A DNA stretch of 64,000 bases from an uncultured Porphyromonadaceae bacterium. Its GTDB lineage: Bacteria; Bacteroidota; Bacteroidia; Bacteroidales; Muribaculaceae. The position numbers and the translations under genes were made by a program. How positions within the stretch are numbered: the first letter of the stretch is position 1; every line of letters begins with the position of its first letter. The notes beneath the pieces were generated by a model, which worked only from the letters and a program-made list of their open reading frames with translations, was not told the origin of the DNA and searched no databases. Where the stretch lies: positions 5,734 through 69,733 of the forward strand of contig UQGP01000006.1 in the NCBI GenBank assembly GCA_900540625.1. The letters run 5' to 3'. Positions 55,616 to 64,000 of this stretch are shown one piece after another.

Positions 55616-56261
55616 GTATGATGTTGTGCTCGATATCATAGAGCGCCCCGAAAATTACACGTCCGCACGATTGTCCGAAATGCTTTCGGATCCGGAGACG
55701 CGCGAGATATATAATGTTTTGGTCAAAACGCAGTCTGCAGCAAAATCTCGGGATACAATCTCGAGTGCCGAAGTAGACGAGGAATGGAAGCGCTTCGAGC
55801 AAGCACATCCTGCACCTCGCTTCCGGTTTCTATGGCTGTCCGGCCGTGCTGCGTCTATAGCATTGCTGATAGTGTCGTCCGTGGTTGCTTTTGCTGTGGG
55901 TATCACCATTAAGGTGAGCATCGACCGAGGCCGCGCCGCCGAGACTGCCGGTGTGGCAGCCCGGGGAGATGCAGCCCAAAGCTCGGCGGCTGCACAAGAT
56001 ACCATTACGCCACTGCCCGAGAGTCGGTCTGCTATGCCGACCTCTCCGGTGTTGTTTGACAATGCTTCGCTTGGCGAGATTGTCGAGACGATTGCAAAGA
56101 CCTACGGCGTCAAGGCTCGGTTTGAGGCCGAGGCAAAGAAGCAATTGCACTTGTTCTACAAATTCGATCCGAAGAAGGCCTTGCAAGACATTGTCGACCA
56201 GCTTAACAACTTCGAACAAATCAATATTACACTCGAAGGGAGCGAGCTGGTTGTGCGATGA
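55608..56261 (+). CDS. FecR-like anti-sigma factor with DUF4974 domain
   Basis: 217 aa from ATG 55608 (MDKYDVVLDI). Residues 1-70 are a cytoplasmic helical part that should bind the sigma factor, residues about 78-100 a membrane helix (ASIALLIVSSVVAFAVGITI), then a Ser/Ala-rich linker and a C-terminal STN-like DUF4974 module (FDNASLGEIVETIAKTYGVKARFEAEAKKQLHLFYKFDPKKALQDIVDQL). The usual FecR core domain is missing, so this is a shortened form. It overlaps both neighbours (8 bp and 4 bp). Confidence 0.8.
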   Translation: MDKYDVVLDIIERPENYTSARLSEMLSDPETREIYNVLVKTQSAAKSRDTISSAEVDEEWKRFEQAHPAPRFRFLWLSGRAASIALLIVSSVVAFAVGITIKVSIDRGRAAETAGVAARGDAAQSSAAAQDTITPLPESRSAMPTSPVLFDNASLGEIVETIAKTYGVKARFEAEAKKQLHLFYKFDPKKALQDIVDQLNNFEQINITLEGSELVVR

Positions 56262-58798
56262 TGCGCTGTTCGGTAATGGCTTTCGTGCTTTCGGCATTGA
56301 CCGTGGTCGCGACACAAGCCCACAAGTACGAGTATAATTTTCGCAATACGCCGATTTCGCAGGCCCTCGTGAAAATTGCGAGAGAGAACCCGGATGTAAA
56401 CCTCTCCTTTATATATAAGGACTTGGACAACTACAAGACTTCGGCGTCTATAGGAACTGATAATGTCTATGAAGCCGTCAGGACGATAGTCGGCCTTAAT
56501 CCCATATCGGTGATACGCAAAGATGGCGGTATATATGTTGAGGCACTTCAGCACGGACGCTTTGTGTACTCGGGGTCGGTGCTCGGAAGCGACGGCGAAC
56601 CGGTGGCGGCCGCTACGATTATGCTCCTTGCACGCGCCGATTCGACGGTGATTACCTATGGAATCTCCGATGGTGAGGGCCGCTTTCGCATCCCCTGCGA
56701 CCATAACGGCGTCATAGGCAAAGTAAGTTGCATGGGGTACAAGACGCGACATCTTCTCTTTGACAACTATAATATGGGTACGCTTGTCATTGAAGCGCTT
56801 CCCGTAAGTCTTGCCATGGTCACCGTGGAAGGTTCTACGGCCAACCTTTATTCCGACAAGTCGGTTTACCTGCCCACCAAGAATCAGAAAAAGACGGCGC
56901 AGACAGCTCAGGACCTTATTCAGCGAATGGCAATTCCGCAATTGGCCGTTGGCGAGGATATCAAAACCAACACCGGTCAGCAAGTGGACATATATATAGA
57001 CTATGTCCCGGCCACGAGCAACGAACTCACGGGTATGCTTGTCAGCGATGTCAAGCGCGTGGAGTACTATGACTATCCGAGCGATCCGCGTTTTCAAGGC
57101 AAGTCGCACGTGGTCAATTTTGTGATGCAGAGATATGAGTATGGCGGCTATGTGAAAGGTATATACTACGACAACTTCGTGATGTCTAGGCAGCTTAATG
57201 GGTACTCAAAGTTGCAATACAAACGGATGACCTTTGACGTGGCGGGAGGATTATTCTTTATGAGCGACAAAAAGTATTACGAGGACACTTACGAGACATA
57301 TCGCTTGCCACAGCCTGACGGAACAATCAAGGAGATACAACGTAATTCGATTGTAGACAATACTAAAAAGACGTGTCATGACTATTGGACATCGTTCAAG
57401 GCTCTGTATAAGACAGACAAGGTAACAATGAGCAATATGTTCTCGGTGGAATTTGATAGGATGCCGAAGTATATCACCGAAGGACATGTGGAGTATAGCT
57501 CGGACGAATATGAGGGGTCGGAATACAGCTCGCTAAGCTCCGATCGTATTAATTCGTTTGCTTACAACGGCTATTGGTACTTTGCTTTGCCGGGGAACAA
57601 TACAATCACTTTCAACCCCAAATATGCGTATACCAATACCCAACAAAACTCACGCTATGAAGAGAACGGCGCGGATGCAATCGTAAACGGCGCGAAGGAC
57701 GATTCCCACCAGGTTGCCGGAGACATAGCTTTCGTACATTCCTTTGGCAAGGCCGGCACGTTGAAAGCTATGTGCCAAGGTCGGTTTTTGCTGAATAAAA
57801 CTCGATATTCGGGGTCGTCGTCCGTCTCGGACAAGGCGCAGACGCTAAGGCTCGGCCCGGGTGTGAGCTATAGCTATTCCGGAGACAAACTCTATGGGAC
57901 GCTGGGCATCGGCCTGAACTGGGATCGCTCGGAGTATGGTGATATTGTGGAAAACACCACAGCACCATGGACAAATCTGTCGATGCAATACGCCGTCAAT
58001 AAGAAACACTCGGTTAGCATAGATTTCAACTACCAAAAGTCAATTCCGTCTTCCGGCTATAGAAGCGCAGCCGTCATCCGGTCCAATCCCCTGATGAGCT
58101 ATACGGGCAATCCGTTGCTGGTCCCGTACAACTCGATCTACACCGAAGGTAGCTATACCTTTATCATAAACAAATCTTTCAATGTAGCGGTTTTTGGCAA
58201 CGTGTGGGTCGTTGATAATCGATATGTGTATGACTACGAGGCGAATGCTACGGGTGTCCTCCGAACTATCAAACAACCTCTCGGCGGCTTTTCTCAATGG
58301 CAATATGGCGTGCGGGGTACCGGCAAGGCACTCAACGACAACTTGCAACTGTCACTGTCCGGCTATATGCTCCGGGGCCATAATGGCGCCCCATACAACT
58401 GGAACAAAGGCCGGGTGGTCGTGGCCGCTTCGGCATATTATTATCTGAAAAACTTTTACTTCGGCGCGACATACCGCAGCCCTATGGTCTATCCTGACGG
58501 CTGTATGATCGGCATGTGGATGGATACGAGGTCCAATTACACCTTGCAGGTCGGGTGGAGCAACGACCGGTGGAACTTGCGCTTCTATACGCGTAACCCC
58601 ATCCATGGCAATACTTATGCCACCAAGAGTACCACCCAAAGCCGTTATTACGACTCAATCAACCACATATACACCGGCAGTTATGTCCGGTTTTTCCAGA
58701 TATCGGCTACGTACACCTTCGGATATGGCAAGAAAGTTAAGGCCGGTAATGAGGCTTATCAGGCAGACGGCGCATCGTCCGGCATTCTGAATAAATAA
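56258..58798 (+). CDS. Outer-membrane beta-barrel receptor with STN and carboxypeptidase-like domains
   Basis: 846 aa. Signal peptide (about residues 1-21). STN-like N-terminal module (YNFRNTPISQALVKIARENPDVNLSF, residues about 26-95), then a carboxypeptidase-regulatory-like beta domain (YSGSVLGSDGEPVAAATIMLLARADSTVITYGISDGEGRFRIP, about 105-180), a plug-like part with reduced TonB-plug similarity, and a long beta-barrel ending FFQISATYTFGYGKKVKAGNEAY. It starts inside the anti-sigma stop (ATGA). No SusD-like gene follows. It likely senses or takes up a ligand and signals to the sigma factor through the anti-sigma STN contact. Confidence 0.82.
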   Translation: MMRCSVMAFVLSALTVVATQAHKYEYNFRNTPISQALVKIARENPDVNLSFIYKDLDNYKTSASIGTDNVYEAVRTIVGLNPISVIRKDGGIYVEALQHGRFVYSGSVLGSDGEPVAAATIMLLARADSTVITYGISDGEGRFRIPCDHNGVIGKVSCMGYKTRHLLFDNYNMGTLVIEALPVSLAMVTVEGSTANLYSDKSVYLPTKNQKKTAQTAQDLIQRMAIPQLAVGEDIKTNTGQQVDIYIDYVPATSNELTGMLVSDVKRVEYYDYPSDPRFQGKSHVVNFVMQRYEYGGYVKGIYYDNFVMSRQLNGYSKLQYKRMTFDVAGGLFFMSDKKYYEDTYETYRLPQPDGTIKEIQRNSIVDNTKKTCHDYWTSFKALYKTDKVTMSNMFSVEFDRMPKYITEGHVEYSSDEYEGSEYSSLSSDRINSFAYNGYWYFALPGNNTITFNPKYAYTNTQQNSRYEENGADAIVNGAKDDSHQVAGDIAFVHSFGKAGTLKAMCQGRFLLNKTRYSGSSSVSDKAQTLRLGPGVSYSYSGDKLYGTLGIGLNWDRSEYGDIVENTTAPWTNLSMQYAVNKKHSVSIDFNYQKSIPSSGYRSAAVIRSNPLMSYTGNPLLVPYNSIYTEGSYTFIINKSFNVAVFGNVWVVDNRYVYDYEANATGVLRTIKQPLGGFSQWQYGVRGTGKALNDNLQLSLSGYMLRGHNGAPYNWNKGRVVVAASAYYYLKNFYFGATYRSPMVYPDGCMIGMWMDTRSNYTLQVGWSNDRWNLRFYTRNPIHGNTYATKSTTQSRYYDSINHIYTGSYVRFFQISATYTFGYGKKVKAGNEAYQADGASSGILNK

Positions 58799-58950
58799 GT
58801 AAGGCAATAGAACAGCAGATACATTCCCTTCCCCCCGATGGCGTCTTTCGCGATATTGCGGAGACGCCATCAACTTGTATCGGCGCATGCTTGCTGTAGA
58901 CCGAGTCAGGTTTTCTTCGTGTGTGCGACACGTAGGTCATATATTTTTCG

Positions 58951-58958
58951 TACCTTTG
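58951..58958 (+). promoter_or_regulatory. -7 element for gltX-waaA
   Basis: TACCTTTG about 84 bp before the gltX ATG. Confidence 0.55.
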
Positions 58959-59041
58959 CGGCGTCAAACGGGGTAGGGCGGCTGTGTGCCGCAGAGGCTG
59001 TCCCTGACATCTTAGAGGAAAAACCAATCCAAACGACAGAT

Positions 59042-60580
59042 ATGGAACAAGAAGTTCGCGTACGTTTCGCGCCATCGCCCACCGGACCGCTGCATATTGG
59101 CGGCGTTCGCACGGCTCTTTATAACTATCTTTTTGCTCGCAAATTGGGGGGCAAGATGATATTACGCATCGAGGATACCGATTCGCAGCGTTTTGTCCCC
59201 GGAGCCGAGGACTATATAAACGAAGCCTTAGCCTGGCTTGGTATAGGCATTGACGAGGGCGTGCGCGAGGGCGGACCTTACGGACCGTACAAGCAGAGCG
59301 AACGTCGTGACATTTACCGCCGCTATATGCATCAATTGGTGGATGACGGCAAGGCTTATATCGCCTTTGACACTCCGCAGGAACTTGAAGCCAAGCGTGC
59401 CGAGATTAAGAACTTCCAATATGATGCGCATACACGTATGCAGATGCGCAATTCGCTGACGCTGCCGGTCGAAGAGGTGAAACGCCTCATCGATGCTGGC
59501 GAAAAGTATGTCGTGCGTTTCCTTATCGAACCGGGGCAGGAAGTCCATGTAGACGACCTTTTGCGCGGCGATGTGGTCATCAAGAGCGATATTATTGACG
59601 ATAAAGTCCTATACAAGAGCGCCGATGACCTGCCTACATACCATTTGGCCAATATCGTGGACGACCACCTGATGAAGGTGACGCACGTCATTCGCGGCGA
59701 GGAATGGCTCCCGTCGGCTCCGCTGCACGTATTGTTGTATCGAGCTTTCGGCTGGGAGGATACGATGCCGCGATTTGTACACCTGCCGCTACTGCTCAAA
59801 CCGGACGGTAAAGGCAAACTCTCCAAACGCGACGGCGACCGTCTCGGCTTCCCCGTGTTCCCGCTGCAATGGACCGACCCGGTGTCGGGTGATGTATCTT
59901 CGGGGTATCGCGAAAGCGGTTACCTGCCCGAGGCGGTAGTCAACTTCCTGGCATTGCTGGGCTGGAATCCGGGCGATGATACCGAAATCATGGACATGGA
60001 TACACTGATTGCAAAGTTCTCTTTTGAGCACTGCTCTCGCTCGGGTGCCAAGTTCGCCTTCGAAAAAGCCAAGTGGTTTAACCATCAATACATACAGATG
60101 ATGCCGGATGAAAAATTGGCAACCCTTTTCGAGCCGATTCTCCGCCGACATGACATAGATACGGATGCCTTCGGTCTTGACTATATCACACGTGTTGTGG
60201 CTCTGGTCAAGTCGCGCATAAATTTCGTTGCCGAGTTGTGGGATCAAGCCAAGTTCTTCTTCGCAGATCCTGATGATTACGATCCCAAGGCGGTCAAGAA
60301 GCGCTGGACGACCGGAATGCCGGACACTATGCGTGCCCTCGTCGCTTTGCTTGAAGCTCACCCTACTTTTGACGGCACCGCACTCGAGCCTGTTGTGATG
60401 CAATGGATTAAAGACAATGAATTGCATATGGGCAATGTCATGAATGCCTTCCGCCTTGCCATCGTAGGGCAGTGTACCGGACCGCACATGTTCGAGATTA
60501 CGGACGTTCTCGGACGCGAAACCACGCTGCGCCGTTTGCGCCGAGCTATAGACAATATTCAAGTGCCTGCTGCCGAGTGA
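59042..60580 (+). CDS. gltX: Glutamyl-tRNA synthetase
   Basis: 512 aa from ATG 59042 ([21 protein letters not shown]); an upstream in-frame ATG at 58838 precedes the promoter and is rejected. Class I signatures are HIGG (18-21) and KLSKR (from K259, the KMSKS loop). It charges tRNA-Glu with glutamate. It is followed after one base by waaA, which suggests co-transcription of translation and lipopolysaccharide genes. Confidence 0.97.
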   Translation: MEQEVRVRFAPSPTGPLHIGGVRTALYNYLFARKLGGKMILRIEDTDSQRFVPGAEDYINEALAWLGIGIDEGVREGGPYGPYKQSERRDIYRRYMHQLVDDGKAYIAFDTPQELEAKRAEIKNFQYDAHTRMQMRNSLTLPVEEVKRLIDAGEKYVVRFLIEPGQEVHVDDLLRGDVVIKSDIIDDKVLYKSADDLPTYHLANIVDDHLMKVTHVIRGEEWLPSAPLHVLLYRAFGWEDTMPRFVHLPLLLKPDGKGKLSKRDGDRLGFPVFPLQWTDPVSGDVSSGYRESGYLPEAVVNFLALLGWNPGDDTEIMDMDTLIAKFSFEHCSRSGAKFAFEKAKWFNHQYIQMMPDEKLATLFEPILRRHDIDTDAFGLDYITRVVALVKSRINFVAELWDQAKFFFADPDDYDPKAVKKRWTTGMPDTMRALVALLEAHPTFDGTALEPVVMQWIKDNELHMGNVMNAFRLAIVGQCTGPHMFEITDVLGRETTLRRLRRAIDNIQVPAAE

Positions 60581-60581
60581 T

Positions 60582-61829
60582 ATGAACCCACTCTACAATG
60601 CTGCCATACACGTGTATGCCGCCGGGGTGCGCTTGGCGGCTGTGAAGCATTGTAAGGCGGCATTGATGGTGCAGGGACATCGCGAGACACTCGCACGCAT
60701 AGCCGAAGCACGTCGCAATATTGCACCCGAAGGCTTCGATGTGTGGATACATGCCGCTTCGTTGGGCGAATTCGAACAGGCACGTCCGTTGATTTCGATG
60801 ATACGTCGGCAGCAGCCTCAGAAGCGTATCTTGCTGTCATTCTTTTCGCCTTCGGGGTACACCGTTCGACACAACTACCCGGATGTAGACTTGGTGGTAT
60901 ATCTGCCTTTTGATACACCGCGCAACGCCCGCCGATTTGTCGAGGCGGTCAACCCTAAGGTCGCGATCTTTGTCAAGTACGAGTTTTGGGGAAACATGTT
61001 GAGCCGACTGGCACGTCGTGGCACTCCGACTTACCTTATTTCGGCCATATTCAGACCTACGCAAATATTTTTCAAGCCGTGGGGCGGCATGATGCGTCGT
61101 GCCCTGCGCTCGTTCACTCATATATACGTACAGGATGATGCCTCCAAGGAGTTGCTACATTCGATAGGGTATGACGCCGTGGATGTCGTGGGCGATACGC
61201 GCTTGGACCAGGTGATAGATACTCGCGCGCATGCCAAGTCATTCCCGGTTTTGGAGTCATGGACGTCCGGCCCGGATTTGACGGTTGTCGTCGGTAGTTC
61301 GTGGCCGCAAGATGAGGCGTACTATATCCCGTGGCTCAAAAGTCACCCGAAGGTACAAGCCATCATTGCTCCGCATGAATTCGATGATAAGCGCCTCGTC
61401 GGACTTGTCTCAGATCTCGGAGGTCCTGAAGTCGCGATGCTTTGGTCGCAGGTCAAGGACCTTGCCTCTGTCCCCGCGCAGGTACGGTACATTGTAGTAG
61501 ACTGCTTCGGCATTTTATCATCACTGTATCGTTACGGGCAGATTGCTATAGTGGGCGGCGGCTTTGGCGCCGGTATTCACAACGTACCCGAGGCTGCTGT
61601 GTATGGTATGCCGGTTATCTTCGGCCCTCGCCACGGTAAATTTCGCGAAGCTATAGATTTGCTGCGTCTCGGCGGAGCTTTTACGTACAGCGATGCTGCC
61701 GGGTTTGCTGCGGCCATCGACCCGTTATACACCGATCATTCGGCGTTGAGTGCTGCATCGTCCGCCGCCTTAGATTATATAGAATCGCATACCGGTGCAA
61801 CCCCTCGCATATTCTCAGACATCTTTTGA
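60582..61829 (+). CDS. waaA: 3-deoxy-D-manno-octulosonic acid (Kdo) transferase
   Basis: 415 aa. VWIHAASLGEFEQARPLI (N-terminal glycosyl acceptor region with catalytic Glu), VAIFVKYEFWGNM, VVGDTRLDQV, VVVGSSWPQDE, IAPHEFDDKRL, GGGFGAGIHNVPEAAVYGMPVIFGPRH are the KdtA motifs in order. It attaches Kdo to lipid A precursor at the inner membrane. The N-terminal membrane anchor is weak but the first 20 residues are moderately hydrophobic. The 234-bp space that follows (61830-62063) holds no signal I could recognise. Confidence 0.95.
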   Translation: MNPLYNAAIHVYAAGVRLAAVKHCKAALMVQGHRETLARIAEARRNIAPEGFDVWIHAASLGEFEQARPLISMIRRQQPQKRILLSFFSPSGYTVRHNYPDVDLVVYLPFDTPRNARRFVEAVNPKVAIFVKYEFWGNMLSRLARRGTPTYLISAIFRPTQIFFKPWGGMMRRALRSFTHIYVQDDASKELLHSIGYDAVDVVGDTRLDQVIDTRAHAKSFPVLESWTSGPDLTVVVGSSWPQDEAYYIPWLKSHPKVQAIIAPHEFDDKRLVGLVSDLGGPEVAMLWSQVKDLASVPAQVRYIVVDCFGILSSLYRYGQIAIVGGGFGAGIHNVPEAAVYGMPVIFGPRHGKFREAIDLLRLGGAFTYSDAAGFAAAIDPLYTDHSALSAASSAALDYIESHTGATPRIFSDIF

Positions 61830-62063
61830 TGCCTGCTTTGCCCGTTAGCGCTTTCAATCAACTATATATTGAACCTCTGGTATGGGAATTGCCTCAGGTG
61901 TAAGCTGTCTTCGAATATTTTGCTCGGACATGATTTTACGAGTTTTTTCCATTGTATACAGAAGTGTCTGCGGCGGTTCGTCTGATGAGCGGATATTGAG
62001 CAATGGCTATTGCCGAAGAAGTATTGTGTAAACTGAACTCATCATATAATAATCGGGTATAAA

Positions 62064-63386
62064 ATGGACAATGTGATAGGTGGACAAGTTTCACCGGACG
62101 GAAAGTCTTCAAGACCAAGAAATGTATATACAGTGCAATTAGACGATGCGGTCTCGATTGTCGTCCATCGTGGTATCGATCAGATTGGGGGCTGTATAAC
62201 GGAGATTTCTACCGGAACATCCAGAGTGTTTGTGGACTTTGGCCAGAATTTGCCGGACTGCGCGGAACCTTCCACCCCGGAGCAGGACCGCGCTATGGTC
62301 AACGAAATCTTCGGCCGGAATGTGAAGCCGCATCAAGCGGTAATATATACCCACGCTCATGATGATCATGTTGGGTTGTTTGATTTGATACCGGCCGATG
62401 TACCTCAGTATATAGGCAAGGGCGGTAAGGAGTTACTGATTACAAAGTACGGCCTTATGCTTGATGCGCATAAGCGCTATCCGAAGGATGCTGATAGTGA
62501 CGTCGATACAGTGTCCGAAGACGTGAGAAAGTTGAGAATTACAAAGTATTTTCGCACGTGGAAACGACCGAAGCCTAATATTCAACCTCAAACGTTTACG
62601 GTAGGGGACATCTGCGTCACTCCGTTTCGCAGTTGCCATAGTATATATGACTCTTATATGTTCCTTATTCAAGCGGCAGGCAAACGTATTTGGCATACCG
62701 GCGATTATCGCGAGCACGGGTACTTGGGTAAAAATTTGTATTCAACGCTCGAACAATATGCCACCGACATCGATGTGCTTATCACCGAGGGCACTACCCT
62801 CAAACGTGGCGATGAATGTATTCAGGAGAGTGAAGTGTCCGAGCGTATGGCTCATGCAATGAGTTCTTATAAGTATGTCGTGGTATTGGCTTCGGCTACA
62901 GACATCGAAAGATTGGCCACCATCAAGAATGCCGCGGCACAGGCGCATAAGGATTTGTATATTACGGGCGCTATGCTCAGTCGAACAATGAGCATTTTTA
63001 CGCATCGCGAAGCGCGTGCGTCCGGTGGATTGTTCGAGTTTCATCCGCAATATGTACGAGAGCAGGACGAGTGTATAGCTAAAATGCGAAATGCCGGCTT
63101 TGTCCTGATATCTGGGACATCGCAGTTGAATTTTGTGCGGACATTGTGTGAGGGATTGCCCTCGTCGGACGTACTTCTGATATATTCTGCATGGGATGGA
63201 TACTATAAAGACCCGTCGCAGGTGAAACGAAATCCGGCATTCAAGGATTTTCGTGACGCGTTCTCCAATGTCGTCGATATACACACCTCGGGACATGCCT
63301 CGAGAAGTACCATTGAGAAAGTCGTCAAAATTGTCAATCCGAGGCACGTTATTTGTATTCATAGGGAACCGGGTGCCGAGATATAA
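62064..63386 (+). CDS. MBL-fold (RNase J-like) metallo-hydrolase
   Basis: 440 aa. Metallo-beta-lactamase core with HAHDDH (97-102), SCHSIYDSY, HTGDYREHG, and the beta-CASP-type later part (LITEGTTL, YVVVLASATDIERL, VDIHTSGHASRSTIEKVVKIVNPRHVICIHREPG). The last segment matches motif C of RNase J/CPSF-type nucleases, where a His binds zinc. It is shorter than RNase J (about 550 aa) and lacks its C-terminal domain. RNA or DNA substrate is not known. It stands alone before the rRNA promoter. Confidence 0.78.
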   Translation: MDNVIGGQVSPDGKSSRPRNVYTVQLDDAVSIVVHRGIDQIGGCITEISTGTSRVFVDFGQNLPDCAEPSTPEQDRAMVNEIFGRNVKPHQAVIYTHAHDDHVGLFDLIPADVPQYIGKGGKELLITKYGLMLDAHKRYPKDADSDVDTVSEDVRKLRITKYFRTWKRPKPNIQPQTFTVGDICVTPFRSCHSIYDSYMFLIQAAGKRIWHTGDYREHGYLGKNLYSTLEQYATDIDVLITEGTTLKRGDECIQESEVSERMAHAMSSYKYVVVLASATDIERLATIKNAAAQAHKDLYITGAMLSRTMSIFTHREARASGGLFEFHPQYVREQDECIAKMRNAGFVLISGTSQLNFVRTLCEGLPSSDVLLIYSAWDGYYKDPSQVKRNPAFKDFRDAFSNVVDIHTSGHASRSTIEKVVKIVNPRHVICIHREPGAEI

Positions 63387-63626
63387 AAGACGTGACCCGT
63401 TTATACAGCATTCGTCCGTGATGCTTGATACGACGTTTTGGCGCTAATCGCGACTGAGAGGCGCAAAAGGCGAGAATTGAGCCTTGATCTGAGATCGTAC
63501 GCTTGATGTAATTGTAATATATTGATTGATATATCTTAAGAACGTTGTTGAGCCTGAAATAATATCTCCGAGCAAAATTGCATACAGTTAAATTCCGTTA
63601 AAATTCAAGTAAAAAGGGGAGAAAGT

Positions 63627-63657
63627 TTTGCCGGTAACGGGAAAAGGCGTAACTTTG
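63627..63657 (+). promoter_or_regulatory. rRNA operon promoter
   Basis: TTTG (63627-63630) and TAACTTTG (63650-63657) with exactly 19 bp between, a near-perfect Bacteroidetes primary-sigma promoter. Roughly 280 nt of leader follow before the 16S. The preceding part of the 560-bp space (63387-63626) shows nothing else. Confidence 0.85.
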
Positions 63658-63946
63658 CATCCGCTTTCGGGAACGAACGGGGCGCCGCAAGGGCACCGAC
63701 CCGAGAGGAAAGAGCACATTGAAAGAATTGCAATAACAGACAAAGTAGTACAAGAGAACGGCGCGCCGCCGGGGATGAAAGTCCGAAGGCAGGCGCGGCA
63801 AAATTTTGCACTCGTCATACGAAATTCCGATTTTCAAGCACAATAATACGGCGAATCAGCCGGAGCCGTGAAACGGTTCGGACGCGAAGTTGGACACACG
63901 TTTGTCTGTCTTTTTTGAATAGGAAAAAAAGAAGAAAAGATAAACA

Positions 63947-64000
<54 letters not shown>

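Noticed and set aside
58838..59041. N-terminal extension of gltX
   Set aside because: The frame is open but covers the promoter element and has no counterpart in the enzyme.
63387..63626. tRNA or other RNA gene before the rRNA promoter
   Set aside because: No cloverleaf or T-loop motif could be found.

Overview
The window looks like the chromosome of an anaerobic gut Bacteroidales, probably a Muribaculaceae-type organism. The reasons are the many TAnnTTTG (-7) promoter elements of the Bacteroidetes primary sigma factor, lipoproteins with an acidic stretch right after the lipobox cysteine, DUF3575/DUF6562 fimbria-like genes, an ECF sigma/DUF4974/outer-membrane-barrel trio, a complex I without the NuoEFG module, and a 16S rRNA start of Bacteroidales type at the right edge. 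No tRNA gene, CRISPR array, phage or insertion sequence was recognised.

Layout. 1-7751: a minus-strand set (MFS transporter, GHL10 glycoside-hydrolase-like protein, family-2 glycosyltransferase cut by the window edge), a plus-strand zinc/manganese ABC pair without a permease, then an EFR1-type flavodoxin-ferredoxin protein and a DUF2027/Smr protein. 7752-16524: a putative minus-strand sRNA, a secreted Ig-like protein with a T9SS-like tail, a minus-strand housekeeping run (small membrane protein, OmpH-like lipoprotein, polyprenol-phosphate mannosyltransferase, dihydroorotase, tRNA-dihydrouridine synthase), then pepD and an N-acetylmuramidase.

16549-34132: one continuous minus-strand respiratory block of 18 genes. 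The order is nuoA-B-CD-H, then the complete ATP synthase set atpD-C-B-E-F-H-A-G, then nuoI-J-K-L-M-N. The ATP synthase cluster lies inside the complex I cluster, so the two ion-translocating complexes are probably co-transcribed from a promoter upstream of nuoA.

34133-49132: a 1.2-kb gene-poor gap with a decayed membrane-protein gene, then a surface-adhesin locus: a DUF3575/OmpA-like protein, a DUF6562 lipoprotein, and five large lipoproteins (A, B, A', B', C). These share a fimbrillin-like N-terminal half and carry different beta-helix or GLUG-like C-terminal halves. A and the start of B are duplicated with a 4,820-bp period, and about 2.56 kb is identical between the copies. Hairpins separate the genes and a strong intrinsic terminator closes the locus. 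A DUF6377 membrane-bound HTH regulator and two further candidate small RNAs follow.

51903-64000: DUF3108 protein, YhcH-type protein and thymidine kinase (minus strand), then on the plus strand a DraG-like protein lacking several metal-binding aspartates, the sigma/anti-sigma/outer-membrane-barrel operon, gltX-waaA, an RNase J-like metallo-beta-lactamase-fold protein, and an rRNA promoter followed by the first bases of a 16S rRNA gene.
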